From assembly GCA_946187555.1 (NCBI GenBank), contig CAMHQP010000003.1, positions 1-62,563 on the forward strand: a DNA stretch of 62,563 bases, given 5' to 3'. Made by a program: the position numbers and the translations under genes. This document shows, piece by piece, positions 50,637 through 59,004 of this stretch. The notes beneath the pieces are model-generated. The model was not told the DNA's origin. It ran no database searches and saw nothing but the letters and a program-made list of their open reading frames with translations. This DNA is from an uncultured Bacteroidales bacterium (lineage in GTDB: Bacteria > Bacteroidota > Bacteroidia > Bacteroidales > Paludibacteraceae). The first letter of the stretch is position 1; each line of letters opens with the position of its first letter.

Positions 50637-52220
50637 TTAATATTTTAACCAATTAATAAACTCTATCGGATCGGTTGTGAAGGCAATCGGTTCAGCGATG
50701 AGTTGCCCGTTGGAGTCAAGTTGAACATAGAAAGGCTGGGCATTGGAGCCAAAACGTTCACGCTGCAAACGGCTATTTTCATTGCCCTCGCTCTCGCCGT
50801 CCGCATCTTTATCCAAACGATCATCGACATACAATTCCACGAATACATAGTTCTGAATATGCGCCTTGACGCTATCGTTGGCTAGGACAAACGCCTCCAT
50901 CTTGCGGCAATTCACACAGCCGTAGCCCGTAAAATCTACAAGCATTGGTTTTCCTGTTTGTTGCGCATAAGCAAGTCCTTCTTCGTAGTCATAGAAGACT
51001 TCGCGACCTTCAATTTCCATCGGTGGTGCAAAAGCACTGATAGCTTTCACCGGTGCACCCCATAAACCGGGCACGAGATATGCTGCAAAGGCAAAGGAAG
51101 CCACGGCTATGATTTTCCCTACCCAGCTCTTGCGAATCAGATAGATACCGATGCCGGCGAAGCAGCCAATCCAGATAGCGATAAACAGCCACCGCGGAAG
51201 TATTCCCCAACCGTATGCCATATCGGCAACGGAAAGGAACTTCAGCGAGAGCGCCAACTCTAAGAAGGCGAGTGTCACTTTGAAACTCGTCATCCAATCG
51301 CCCGATTTGGGTGCGCTCTTCATCCATTCGGGGAACATTGCAAACAGCGAGAATGGCAATGCCAAAGCGATTGCAAAGCCCAACATACCGAGCGTCGGTG
51401 TCAAGAGAGACTTACCAGCCGCTTCTACCAACAGCGTACCGATAATAGGACCAGTACAGGAGAAACTGACGATGACCAACGTAAAGGCCATGAGTAAGAT
51501 ACTCAAGAAGCCTCCCGTGCTACGCGCTTTGCTATCCAATGCCGTGGACCAACTATCCGGCAGAGTGATCTCGAACAATCCGAAGAACGAAAGTGCAAAA
51601 ATCACCAAGATCAGGAAGAAAACGATATTCACCACCGCGTTGGTACTCATCTCATTGAGCGCCGATGCACCAAAGAGTAGCGTCACTAACAGACCTAAGC
51701 CTACATAGAGTACGATGATGCTTAGCCCATATAATACCGCGTCTTTTATTCCGCCGCCTTTCTTTAAGAAGAAGCTTACCGTCATCGGAATAATCGGCCA
51801 CACGCAAGGCGTAAAGATGGCAAGGAGTCCGCCTAAGAGGCCGAGGAGGAAGATAATCCATAATGATCGTTCGTCATCCGAACTCAATGATGACGCTTCG
51901 CCTAATGGTGACGCGCCTTCAGCGCTTAATGATGAATACGCCCACACTTCCGGCGCAGTACACATCTTGTCGTCGCAGGCATTGAAGCGGATGGGTGCCA
52001 TCTCGCTGGCAGCAACAGTTATCACAAACGAGTCCGCGAACTCCTGATCAAACTCCCGCTCACCAAACTCGATGATATTCATGTGCCAACCCGGCTCTAT
52101 TGTGGCCTTAATCCGCACACTATCTCCTACCGTCTCTCCACTCCACTTCACCGGCTCCACCATCTGCGCCATCGCAAACAGCGGCAAAAATGCCAATAAT
52201 ATACTGACTATTCTTTTCAT
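50637..52220 (-). CDS. dsbD: Thiol:disulfide interchange protein DsbD
   Basis: This 527-residue electron conduit moves reducing power from cytoplasm to periplasm. After a signal peptide (ending AMAQ) there is an N-terminal DsbD-alpha-like domain (about 20-95), eight transmembrane helices (about 112-385) with FTPCVWPIIP and FSCTGPIIG carrying the redox cysteines, and a C-terminal thioredoxin-like domain with DFTGYGCVNCRKME. A 15-residue Ser/Ala/Gly-rich segment (SLSAEGASPLGEASS) between the first domain and the first helix is encoded by repeat-like DNA (51883-51935). Confidence 0.93.
   Translation of the reverse strand: MKRIVSILLAFLPLFAMAQMVEPVKWSGETVGDSVRIKATIEPGWHMNIIEFGEREFDQEFADSFVITVAASEMAPIRFNACDDKMCTAPEVWAYSSLSAEGASPLGEASSLSSDDERSLWIIFLLGLLGGLLAIFTPCVWPIIPMTVSFFLKKGGGIKDAVLYGLSIIVLYVGLGLLVTLLFGASALNEMSTNAVVNIVFFLILVIFALSFFGLFEITLPDSWSTALDSKARSTGGFLSILLMAFTLVIVSFSCTGPIIGTLLVEAAGKSLLTPTLGMLGFAIALALPFSLFAMFPEWMKSAPKSGDWMTSFKVTLAFLELALSLKFLSVADMAYGWGILPRWLFIAIWIGCFAGIGIYLIRKSWVGKIIAVASFAFAAYLVPGLWGAPVKAISAFAPPMEIEGREVFYDYEEGLAYAQQTGKPMLVDFTGYGCVNCRKMEAFVLANDSVKAHIQNYVFVELYVDDRLDKDADGESEGNENSRLQRERFGSNAQPFYVQLDSNGQLIAEPIAFTTDPIEFINWLKY
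51883..51935 (-). repeat. Degenerate palindromic repeat inside dsbD
   Basis: Three TAATG/CAATG steps with GATGACGC or GGTGACGC and GCTTCGC or CCTTCAGCGC form imperfect tandem units. CTCAATGATG and GCTTCGC match the lysS insert, so this is a possible diverged member of the same repeat family. Confidence 0.5.
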
Positions 52221-52222
52221 TT

Positions 52223-53530
52223 TTACTCCTCTCTTGTTATTTTGGCACCGATGGCGTTGAGGCGGGATTCGATATTTTCATAGCCACGGTCGATTTGGTC
52301 GATGTGGTCGATCTTGCTGGTGCCTTCGGCACTCATCGCAGCAATCAACATCGCAATACCCGCACGGATATCGGGACTCGTCATGTTGTTATGCTTCAAT
52401 TGGCGTTGATGGTCATGACCAACCACAACTGCGCGGTGCGGATCGCAGAGGATGATCTGCGCGCCCATATCAATCAATTTGTCCACAAAGAATAGACGGG
52501 ATTCAAACATCTTCTGGTGAATCAGTACCGTGCCTTTCGCTTGCGTAGCTACCACGAGCAGCACGGACAGCAAGTCCGGTGTCAAACCCGGCCACGGTGC
52601 GTCTGCGACGGTAAGGATCGAACCATCCAAGAAAGACTCAATCTGATAGTGCTCTTGCGCAGGAACAATGATATCGTCGCCATCCACATCAATGCGGATT
52701 CCGAGGCGACGGAACGCATCGGGGATGATACCTAGATCGCGGTAACCTACATGCTTGATGCGCAACTCCGAACCCGTGATGGCTGCCATGCCGATGAACG
52801 ACCCCACCTCAATCATATCCGGCAACAACGTGTGTTGCGCGCCGTGCAGTTCCTTGACACCTTCAATCGTCAGCAAGTTGCTACCTACTCCGCTGATCTT
52901 CGCACCCATGTTATTGAGGAGTTTGCACAGTTGCTGCAGATAGGGTTCGCAGGCTGCATTGTAGATGGTCGTCGTACCTTCGGCAAGGACAGACGCCATG
53001 ATGATATTCGCCGTACCGGTGACGGATGCCTCGTCGAGCAACATATACGTGCCTTTCAAATGCTTTCCATCGAAACGGTACGCCAACAGGTTCTGATCGT
53101 ACTTAAAGGTCGCACCGAGATTGACCATGCCTTGGAAATGGGTATCGAGACGACGGCGACCAATCTTATCGCCTCCGGGCTTCGCGTAGGTTACTTCGCC
53201 CAGACGGGCAAGTAGTGGGCCTATGAGCATCACCGAACCACGCAACTTATTGCATTTCTTGAGAAAATCGGCACTGCGCAGATAGGCAGTATCCAATTCA
53301 CGCGCCGTGAAGGCATAGGTGCCCTTTGCGAGTTTCTCCACACGCACGCCGATGGACGCGAGCAAGTCAATGAGGTTATTGACATCGAGGATGTTCGGCA
53401 GGTTATTGATGACTACCGTCTCCTTGGTGAGCAGCACAGCACACAGCACTTGCAGTGCCTCGTTCTTGGCACCTTGCGGGGTGATCGCACCGTGCAGTGT
53501 ATGTCCTCCTTCTACGATAAATGAAGCCAT
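52223..53530 (-). CDS. murA: UDP-N-acetylglucosamine 1-carboxyvinyltransferase
   Basis: This 435-residue enzyme makes the first committed step of peptidoglycan synthesis. Visible family elements are GAKNEALQVLCA near the N-terminus, LRGSVMLIGPLLARLGEV and AWPGLTPDLLSVLLVVATQAKG. The active-site loop reads PGGDKIGRR: the usual Cys (C115 in E. coli, target of fosfomycin) is Asp, a substitution known to give intrinsic fosfomycin resistance. It follows murB after 1 nt and precedes dsbD by 2 nt. Confidence 0.95.
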   Translation of the reverse strand: MASFIVEGGHTLHGAITPQGAKNEALQVLCAVLLTKETVVINNLPNILDVNNLIDLLASIGVRVEKLAKGTYAFTARELDTAYLRSADFLKKCNKLRGSVMLIGPLLARLGEVTYAKPGGDKIGRRRLDTHFQGMVNLGATFKYDQNLLAYRFDGKHLKGTYMLLDEASVTGTANIIMASVLAEGTTTIYNAACEPYLQQLCKLLNNMGAKISGVGSNLLTIEGVKELHGAQHTLLPDMIEVGSFIGMAAITGSELRIKHVGYRDLGIIPDAFRRLGIRIDVDGDDIIVPAQEHYQIESFLDGSILTVADAPWPGLTPDLLSVLLVVATQAKGTVLIHQKMFESRLFFVDKLIDMGAQIILCDPHRAVVVGHDHQRQLKHNNMTSPDIRAGIAMLIAAMSAEGTSKIDHIDQIDRGYENIESRLNAIGAKITREE

Positions 53531-53531
53531 A

Positions 53532-54461
53532 TCAGATATAGTTTACTTCGGGATTAATCGATATATTGAATTTCTCTTTGACGCTCGCGCTGACTTGTGC
53601 GGCCAGGTCGATGATGTCTTGTGCGGTTGCGTGGTTAGCGTTTACTATCACTAACGGCTGCTTTGGCCAAACTTGTGCACCACCAAGCGTTTTGCCTTTC
53701 CATCCGCATTGTTCGATGAGCCATGCAGCAGGTATCTTGACGCCTTGTGGCGTTTGGAAATGCGGCATGTCGGGATATTGTTTGAGCAGGGCATTCGCTT
53801 GCTCTTCCGGCACAAAGGGGTTCATAAAGAACGAACCCGCCGAACCTATTTCGCCTACTTTTGGCAATTTGCCGTTTCGGGTCTCGATAATCTCCTCTCG
53901 AGTCTTCGTCGCGTCACCGGGTTTGACTTTATAGACGACAGACGTTACGATATACTTGCCTTTGAGTTCATGCTTGAAAGCACTATCTCGATAACCGAAC
54001 TTACACTCGGCGTTGGTAAAGACGCGCTCTTTGAGCGTCTCGACATCCAGTGTGTACACACGCTCAATCACATCCTTCGCTTCCACGCCATAGGCTCCAA
54101 CGTTCTGAACCGCACTCGCCCCTACTTCACCGGGGATCAGGCTGAGTTTTTCCAAACCGGAATAGCCCATATCCGTCAGTTGGGCAATCATATCGTCGAG
54201 TCGCAAGCCGTTTTGTGCCTCTACTGTATTGTCATCGAGGAACTTCGCACGCGCCATGCCGGAATGGAGGATGACGCCGTCGAAGTCCTTGGTAAAAAGC
54301 AAGTTCGAACCCTGCCCGATATGCAAGATCCGCTCTCCTTTATGCGTTTTCAGCACCTCACGCAACTCGTCCAGCGAGTAGTACTCGACGAACAACCTCG
54401 CCTTCGCATCTATGCCGAAGGTGTTATAGGGCAATAATGATATATCAGATACAACTCGCAT
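53532..54461 (-). CDS. murB: UDP-N-acetylenolpyruvoylglucosamine reductase
   Basis: This FAD-dependent enzyme of 309 residues reduces the MurA product to UDP-MurNAc. Motifs are YNTFGIDAKARLFV, RILHIGQGSNLLF, LIPGEVGASAVQNVGAYG and the catalytic Ser in GSAGSFFMNPFV. I use the ATG at 54461 (MRVVSDISLL), which overlaps the nadE stop by 17 nt, rather than a longer frame. murA follows, so the first two muropeptide steps are adjacent. Confidence 0.94.
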   Translation of the reverse strand: MRVVSDISLLPYNTFGIDAKARLFVEYYSLDELREVLKTHKGERILHIGQGSNLLFTKDFDGVILHSGMARAKFLDDNTVEAQNGLRLDDMIAQLTDMGYSGLEKLSLIPGEVGASAVQNVGAYGVEAKDVIERVYTLDVETLKERVFTNAECKFGYRDSAFKHELKGKYIVTSVVYKVKPGDATKTREEIIETRNGKLPKVGEIGSAGSFFMNPFVPEEQANALLKQYPDMPHFQTPQGVKIPAAWLIEQCGWKGKTLGGAQVWPKQPLVIVNANHATAQDIIDLAAQVSASVKEKFNISINPEVNYI

Positions 54462-56376
54462 CGCTTGGCATTCTCCAGTCTCCACGGGGAGATAATGAAA
54501 CACTAACTACTTTGGGGCCATCCGGCATTGCGGAACGCTTGAACTGCTGCGTGCAGAAACGGCGCATGAACACATTGAGCCATTTGTCAATCGTTGCCTC
54601 GTCGTATTGGTCTTCGAAAGCCTGACACGCCATGTATTTGATTTTCTCGCGCGTAAAGCCGTAACGCATGAAATAGAACAAGAAGAAATCATGCAACTCG
54701 TACGGGCCGACTTTGTCTTCAGTCTTCTGCGCGATCTCGCCGTTCTCGTCCGTCGGCAATAACTCCGGAGACACAGGAGTATCCACCACATCGAGCAAGA
54801 TAGTACGGAGTGGTTCACCGTATAAGTTCTCCGCCGCATAACGCACGAGATATTTGACGAGCGTCTTGGGTATGCCGGCATTGATACCGTACATCGACAT
54901 CTGATCGCCGTTGTAGGTACACCAACCGAGTGCGAGTTCACTCAAGTCTCCGGTTCCCACCACAAGGCCGTTCAGTTCATTGGCGAGATCCATGAGTATC
55001 ATCGTGCGGACACGTGCTTGTGCGTTCTCGTAGGTCGCGTCGTGAATATCCATATTATGCGCGATGTCATTCAGATGTTGCGTCGTTACCTCGCAGATAC
55101 TGATCTCGCGGTGGGTAATACCCAGCTCTTCCATGAGTTGGAGCGCGTTCTGGTAGGTTCGGTCGGATGTTCCGAATCCCGGCATAGTCACGCCTACTAC
55201 TCTACTCCGATCATAGCCCAACAGATCGGCAGTCTGCACAGAAACGAGCAAAGCGAGCGTACTGTCCAAACCACCGGATATGCCGATGACAACGGTATCC
55301 GAATGCGTATGTTCCCAACGACGAGCAAGTGCTGAAGTTTGGATAGAGAACACATCCATGCAGTATTGATCTTCTTTCCCTTTCTTAGGCAAGAACGGCG
55401 ACGGCGAGAACGTACGATGAACGGATTCCGTGAAGTCTTCTTCCCGCTCGATAGGTGCTACGTTGATATGGCGGTAGTGACCGGTTTTGTCTTTGGTGAA
55501 ATTGGTATTTCGTTGCCGATCGGTACGCAACCGCTCCACATCTATCTCTTGGATGATCATCGAGTTGGTGCGCTGGAAACGTTCTCCTGTGGTGAGGATA
55601 TCACCGTTTTCTGCGATGTACGTACTTCCGGAGAACACCACATCGGTGGTGGACTCGCCCACACCCGAACTGGTATATACATACCCGCAATGTACGCGCG
55701 CACTCTGCTGTTTTATCATCTGACGACGGAAGATATGCTTGCCGATGATGCAGTTGGAACTCGAGAGGTTGAAAATGATCTCTGCTCCTTGAATAGCCAG
55801 TTGCGTCGAAGGAGGCAGCGGACTCCACAGATCCTCACATATCTCTATACCAAAGGTATAGTTTCGTGTGCAGAACAGCAGGTCTGTTCCAAACGGTACC
55901 TCTCCGCTCCATATCTCTATTTTCGGGATACGCGGTGCCACACCACCGGGCGTGAACTCACGCGCGGCGCGACCACTTGTGAACCAGCGTTTCTCGTAAA
56001 ACTCACCCGTGTTCGGGAGATTGACCTTCGGTACCACGCCCATCACTTCACCGTCCGTCATCACGAACGCACAGTTGAACAGGTCGTTATCCACCTGCAG
56101 TGGTGCACCCACCAGCACGATGATGGCTTTTCCGCGTGTGTAGTCGCATAACGCCTCTAACTCCCGCATGCTACTCTGCTGCAAGGCTTGCGTGAAGAAT
56201 AAGTCCGCACAGGTATAACCCGTCAGACTCAACTCCGGGAAGCATATGACCTCCACACCTTCTGCAATCGCCTCATCAATCTGCAACTTAATCTGCTCCG
56301 CGTTATATTGGCAGTTGGCTACCTTTATCATCGGCACCGCCGCCGCTACTCGTACAAATCCAAAATTGGTATTCAT
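54445..56376 (-). CDS. nadE: Glutamine-dependent NAD+ synthetase
   Basis: This 643-residue enzyme completes NAD synthesis from deamido-NAD. The N-terminal nitrilase domain has the triad Glu in CFPELSLTGYT, Lys in VPKVNLPNT and Cys in GIEICEDLWSPL. The synthetase domain has the ATP-binding GISGGLDSTLALL near residue 370 and VGTGDLSELALGWCTYNGD. Ammonia from glutamine passes between domains. It has its own divergent promoter and begins the eight-gene minus-strand run ending in the pectate lyase. Confidence 0.95.
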   Translation of the reverse strand: MNTNFGFVRVAAAVPMIKVANCQYNAEQIKLQIDEAIAEGVEVICFPELSLTGYTCADLFFTQALQQSSMRELEALCDYTRGKAIIVLVGAPLQVDNDLFNCAFVMTDGEVMGVVPKVNLPNTGEFYEKRWFTSGRAAREFTPGGVAPRIPKIEIWSGEVPFGTDLLFCTRNYTFGIEICEDLWSPLPPSTQLAIQGAEIIFNLSSSNCIIGKHIFRRQMIKQQSARVHCGYVYTSSGVGESTTDVVFSGSTYIAENGDILTTGERFQRTNSMIIQEIDVERLRTDRQRNTNFTKDKTGHYRHINVAPIEREEDFTESVHRTFSPSPFLPKKGKEDQYCMDVFSIQTSALARRWEHTHSDTVVIGISGGLDSTLALLVSVQTADLLGYDRSRVVGVTMPGFGTSDRTYQNALQLMEELGITHREISICEVTTQHLNDIAHNMDIHDATYENAQARVRTMILMDLANELNGLVVGTGDLSELALGWCTYNGDQMSMYGINAGIPKTLVKYLVRYAAENLYGEPLRTILLDVVDTPVSPELLPTDENGEIAQKTEDKVGPYELHDFFLFYFMRYGFTREKIKYMACQAFEDQYDEATIDKWLNVFMRRFCTQQFKRSAMPDGPKVVSVSLSPRGDWRMPSDASCI

Positions 56377-56399
56377 AGATATACATATTATTTGCGCTG

Positions 56400-56430
56400 C
56401 AAATTTACAACTTTTTTTGCATATATCAAA
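56400..56430 (-). promoter_or_regulatory. Promoter of the nadE operon
   Basis: TTTG (56430-56427), a 19-nt spacer and TAAATTTG (56407-56400) followed by CAGCG. The spacer is one base shorter than the consensus of the others. It is back to back with the plus-strand promoter at 56417-56447; the two overlap in their -33 regions. Confidence 0.7.
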
Positions 56431-56447
56431 ATAATTTAGTAATTTTG
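56417..56447 (+). promoter_or_regulatory. Promoter of the carboxypeptidase-regulatory-domain protein gene
   Basis: TTG (56417-56419), a 20-nt spacer and TAATTTTG (56440-56447) followed by CAGCG match the consensus. The ATG at 56466 is 18 nt further, so the leader is very short. It is interleaved with the divergent nadE promoter. Confidence 0.85.
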
Positions 56448-56465
56448 CAGCGATTTTTGAAATAA

Positions 56466-57713
56466 ATGAAGAGTTTATTGCTCATATTGGCTTTGGTCAG
56501 CACTTTTGTCGGTCGCGTAGTGGACGAGAAAGGTGCGCCTATTGCGTATGCAACGGTTTATCCGGAGATCGCTCCGGAATGGGGTACGGCCACCAATAAC
56601 GACGGTATCTTTTCGTTTGAAGCCAACCTTCCTCCTGACAGTCGTGTCATTGTTTCTTTCATCGGCTATCAGAAGAAAACCGTTTTGGCGCAGGATCTGC
56701 TGGGAGACATCGTATTGATTGAGCAACCGATCGCGTTGCAAGAGACGGTGGTGGCGGCCAAAAAGAGCAAACAACGCAATAAACGCAAGCAGATGGCGAC
56801 CCTACTCCACGCGGTGTATGTGAAGTTAGAGCAGGAGTTCCCGGATGACAACACGCAGTATGCGGTAGTGAGCGATGTTCGAATGAGTAGTGACCATAGT
56901 CCGTGGGGCATGGAACAGATGATTGCGAACATCGTCGTGTTACCTGAGCAGGGCTCGCAAGGACGCGACTCCGTGCAGTTTCAGGGGCGTCATTGCAAGC
57001 GTTTCTTCGATGCGCAGAAACGCGCTCAGGCCGATGAGATCTTAGCCGGTCAGGCACTCGAACGCATGGAGAAAAAGAGTGCGCCGAAAGGTACGCCGGC
57101 GAACTTGTTACGCCGCGCAGCTAATGCGGTGGACAGCGGTGTAGTAGTACATGAGGCGCTCTTTGCTATCGGGAATATGCGGTATGATTTTGAGCAGACG
57201 ATGGCCGACACCAAACACTGGACGGTGAGCAATGAGTCGGAGGGAGAGACGGTGCTGACCCACACACAAACCGTGAGCAAGTACCTCGGGTGCTTTAAGA
57301 TGACGTTTGAGCGCCATTATATAGTGGATTCGCGCACGTACGCTGTGCGACGTTTCTCCGAGCACGCGGAGGTGAAGGTGACTATTCCGTTCGGTATCAA
57401 ACTCAATGCCGACCAACTGCAGATGCTCAATCTGGTCAACATGAGCGAGCAGCAGATCGAGAAGTTCCGCCTTAAGAAACTGCGTGGGTCTGTGGATCTA
57501 AACACCATCTACCAGCGCCAAGACGGACGCGTTTATACGCTGGAAAAAAACATGATTTGCAACGCACATATATTGGGCAGCAAGAAAGCGGAAATACCGC
57601 TTGTCATCAAGGCTACGCAGCGTGTGACGAACCTGCAAACAACCGGTGTCAAGCCCCTCACGCGTTCGCAGATCACCCGCCGCGTGCAGCGTGAGATCGT
57701 GGAAATTTATTAA
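56466..57713 (+). CDS. Secreted protein with carboxypeptidase-regulatory-like domain
   Basis: This 415-residue protein has a short signal peptide, then a CarboxypepD_reg-like beta-sandwich (about 15-95: GRVVDEKGAPIAYATVY, TNNDGIFSFEANLP, VSFIGYQKKTV), the domain found before TonB-dependent receptors. The remainder (about 110-415) is not a barrel and I do not recognise it; it is basic, with helices and strands such as KMTFERHYIVDSRTYAVRRF, as in DUF5686-like or similar Bacteroidota surface proteins. Its role is unknown. It is followed 21 nt later by a malY-like gene. Confidence 0.75.
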   Translation: MKSLLLILALVSTFVGRVVDEKGAPIAYATVYPEIAPEWGTATNNDGIFSFEANLPPDSRVIVSFIGYQKKTVLAQDLLGDIVLIEQPIALQETVVAAKKSKQRNKRKQMATLLHAVYVKLEQEFPDDNTQYAVVSDVRMSSDHSPWGMEQMIANIVVLPEQGSQGRDSVQFQGRHCKRFFDAQKRAQADEILAGQALERMEKKSAPKGTPANLLRRAANAVDSGVVVHEALFAIGNMRYDFEQTMADTKHWTVSNESEGETVLTHTQTVSKYLGCFKMTFERHYIVDSRTYAVRRFSEHAEVKVTIPFGIKLNADQLQMLNLVNMSEQQIEKFRLKKLRGSVDLNTIYQRQDGRVYTLEKNMICNAHILGSKKAEIPLVIKATQRVTNLQTTGVKPLTRSQITRRVQREIVEIY

Positions 57714-57734
57714 GTTGAAAAAAAATCAAATACC

Positions 57735-58907
57735 ATGTTAGAATATATTGATCGTAAAGGTTCCGATTGTTATAAATGGGACTCGGAATGTGCGCAAGGC
57801 ACCATCCCTTTGTGGGTGGCAGATATGGATTTTGCAGCGGCCAAACCTATTCGTGAAGCCATGCAACGCCGATTGGAGCATGGTGTATTCGGATACTCCA
57901 TTGTGCCGCAAGCCAATTATGATGCTGTTGCCGATTGGTTCAGTCGCCGGCACGGATGGAAGGGAATCAACCGCAATAACCTGCTGTACACTACCGCGGT
58001 TGTACCAGCCGTTTCGGCTATTTTCAAGGCCTTGCAGTTGCGGGAACATAAATCGCAAACGGGATCCAACCGTCTGCGGGTTCTCACGTTCACGCCGGCA
58101 TATAACTGCTTCTTCTCGTGCATTGAGAACATGGGTTGCGAGTTGATTCCTTCGGCACTGGTTGTGCGCAATAACCGCTATGAGATCGATTGGACGGACG
58201 TGGAGCAGAAGGCCAAACATGCGGATGTTTTTCTGCTGTGTAATCCTCATAACCCTACCGGTCGCGTATGGACACGAGAGGAATTGGAGCACCTGGCGAA
58301 CATCATGCGCCGCGAACATCTGTTTGTGCTCTCCGACGAGATCCACTGCGAGTTCGCTTTCCCCGGACATGCCTACACGCCCTTTGCCAACATCGTGATT
58401 GACGATACCGATTTTTGCGTTTGCACCTCGGCCAGCAAAGCTTTTAATATCGCGGGACTGCTATGCGCCAATATCTTCGTGCCTAATGCCGAACTGTTTG
58501 CCAGCATCAACCATGCCCTTGAGATCCACGAAGTCAACGGACTCAATCCGTTCGGACTCGTGGCACAAGTGGCAGCTTATAACGACTCGGAGGCATGGTT
58601 AGACGAACTGAATGCATATATCTATGGCAATTTCTGTTATCTGCGTCAATTTATCGAGGAACGCCTTCCGATGCTGCAGATTCACGAGACGGAAGGCACC
58701 TATCTGGCATGGGTAAATATCGAAGCGCTTGGGGTGTCTTCGGAGACGTTCTGCCATGACTTGGCACACGAAGCGCATGTGCTCTTCAACCCCTCGGAGA
58801 TGTACGGCGGAGAACACTATGTCCGCATCAATCTCGCCACGTCGAGGGACATCCTATCGGAGGCATTGGAGAGACTCGAAAGATATTTAAAAACAACCAA
58901 TTATTAA
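57735..58907 (+). CDS. MalY/PatB-type PLP aminotransferase (cystathionine beta-lyase)
   Basis: This fold-type I PLP enzyme of 390 residues matches the MalY/PatB group, which splits cystathionine or cysteine to release pyruvate, ammonia and thiol. Visible features are PLWVADMDFAAAKPIREAM near the N-terminus, LLCNPHNPTGRVWTREEL, the LSDEIHCEF block with the Asp that contacts PLP, and the PLP lysine in SASKAFNIAGL near residue 236. A role in methionine or sulfur metabolism is likely. It ends just before a fused terminator-promoter. Confidence 0.9.
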   Translation: MLEYIDRKGSDCYKWDSECAQGTIPLWVADMDFAAAKPIREAMQRRLEHGVFGYSIVPQANYDAVADWFSRRHGWKGINRNNLLYTTAVVPAVSAIFKALQLREHKSQTGSNRLRVLTFTPAYNCFFSCIENMGCELIPSALVVRNNRYEIDWTDVEQKAKHADVFLLCNPHNPTGRVWTREELEHLANIMRREHLFVLSDEIHCEFAFPGHAYTPFANIVIDDTDFCVCTSASKAFNIAGLLCANIFVPNAELFASINHALEIHEVNGLNPFGLVAQVAAYNDSEAWLDELNAYIYGNFCYLRQFIEERLPMLQIHETEGTYLAWVNIEALGVSSETFCHDLAHEAHVLFNPSEMYGGEHYVRINLATSRDILSEALERLERYLKTTNY

Positions 58908-58914
58908 CAAAAGT

Positions 58915-58946
58915 GGCATATGCTCTTGCATATGTCATTTTTTTTT
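58915..58946 (+). terminator. Terminator of the malY-like gene, fused to the lysS promoter
   Basis: Stem GGCATATGC / GCATATGTC (one G-T pair) with loop TCTT is followed by A and nine T residues. It starts 7 nt after the malY-like stop. The 3' arm and T-tract double as -33 box and spacer of the lysS promoter, the same design as at 11731-11763. Confidence 0.87.
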
Positions 58947-58956
58947 CGTAATTTTG
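58926..58956 (+). promoter_or_regulatory. Promoter of lysS-gpsA-pgi
   Basis: TTG (58926-58928), a 20-nt spacer with nine T residues and TAATTTTG (58949-58956) followed by CACCG match the consensus. The mRNA begins with a perfect 8-bp hairpin (CCGAAATT/AATTTCGG, 58959-58977), almost at the 5' end. Confidence 0.87.
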
Positions 58957-59004
58957 CACCGAAATTTGTAATTTCGGTTAAATAAGTGCAAAAAAGAACA
59001 TTAT

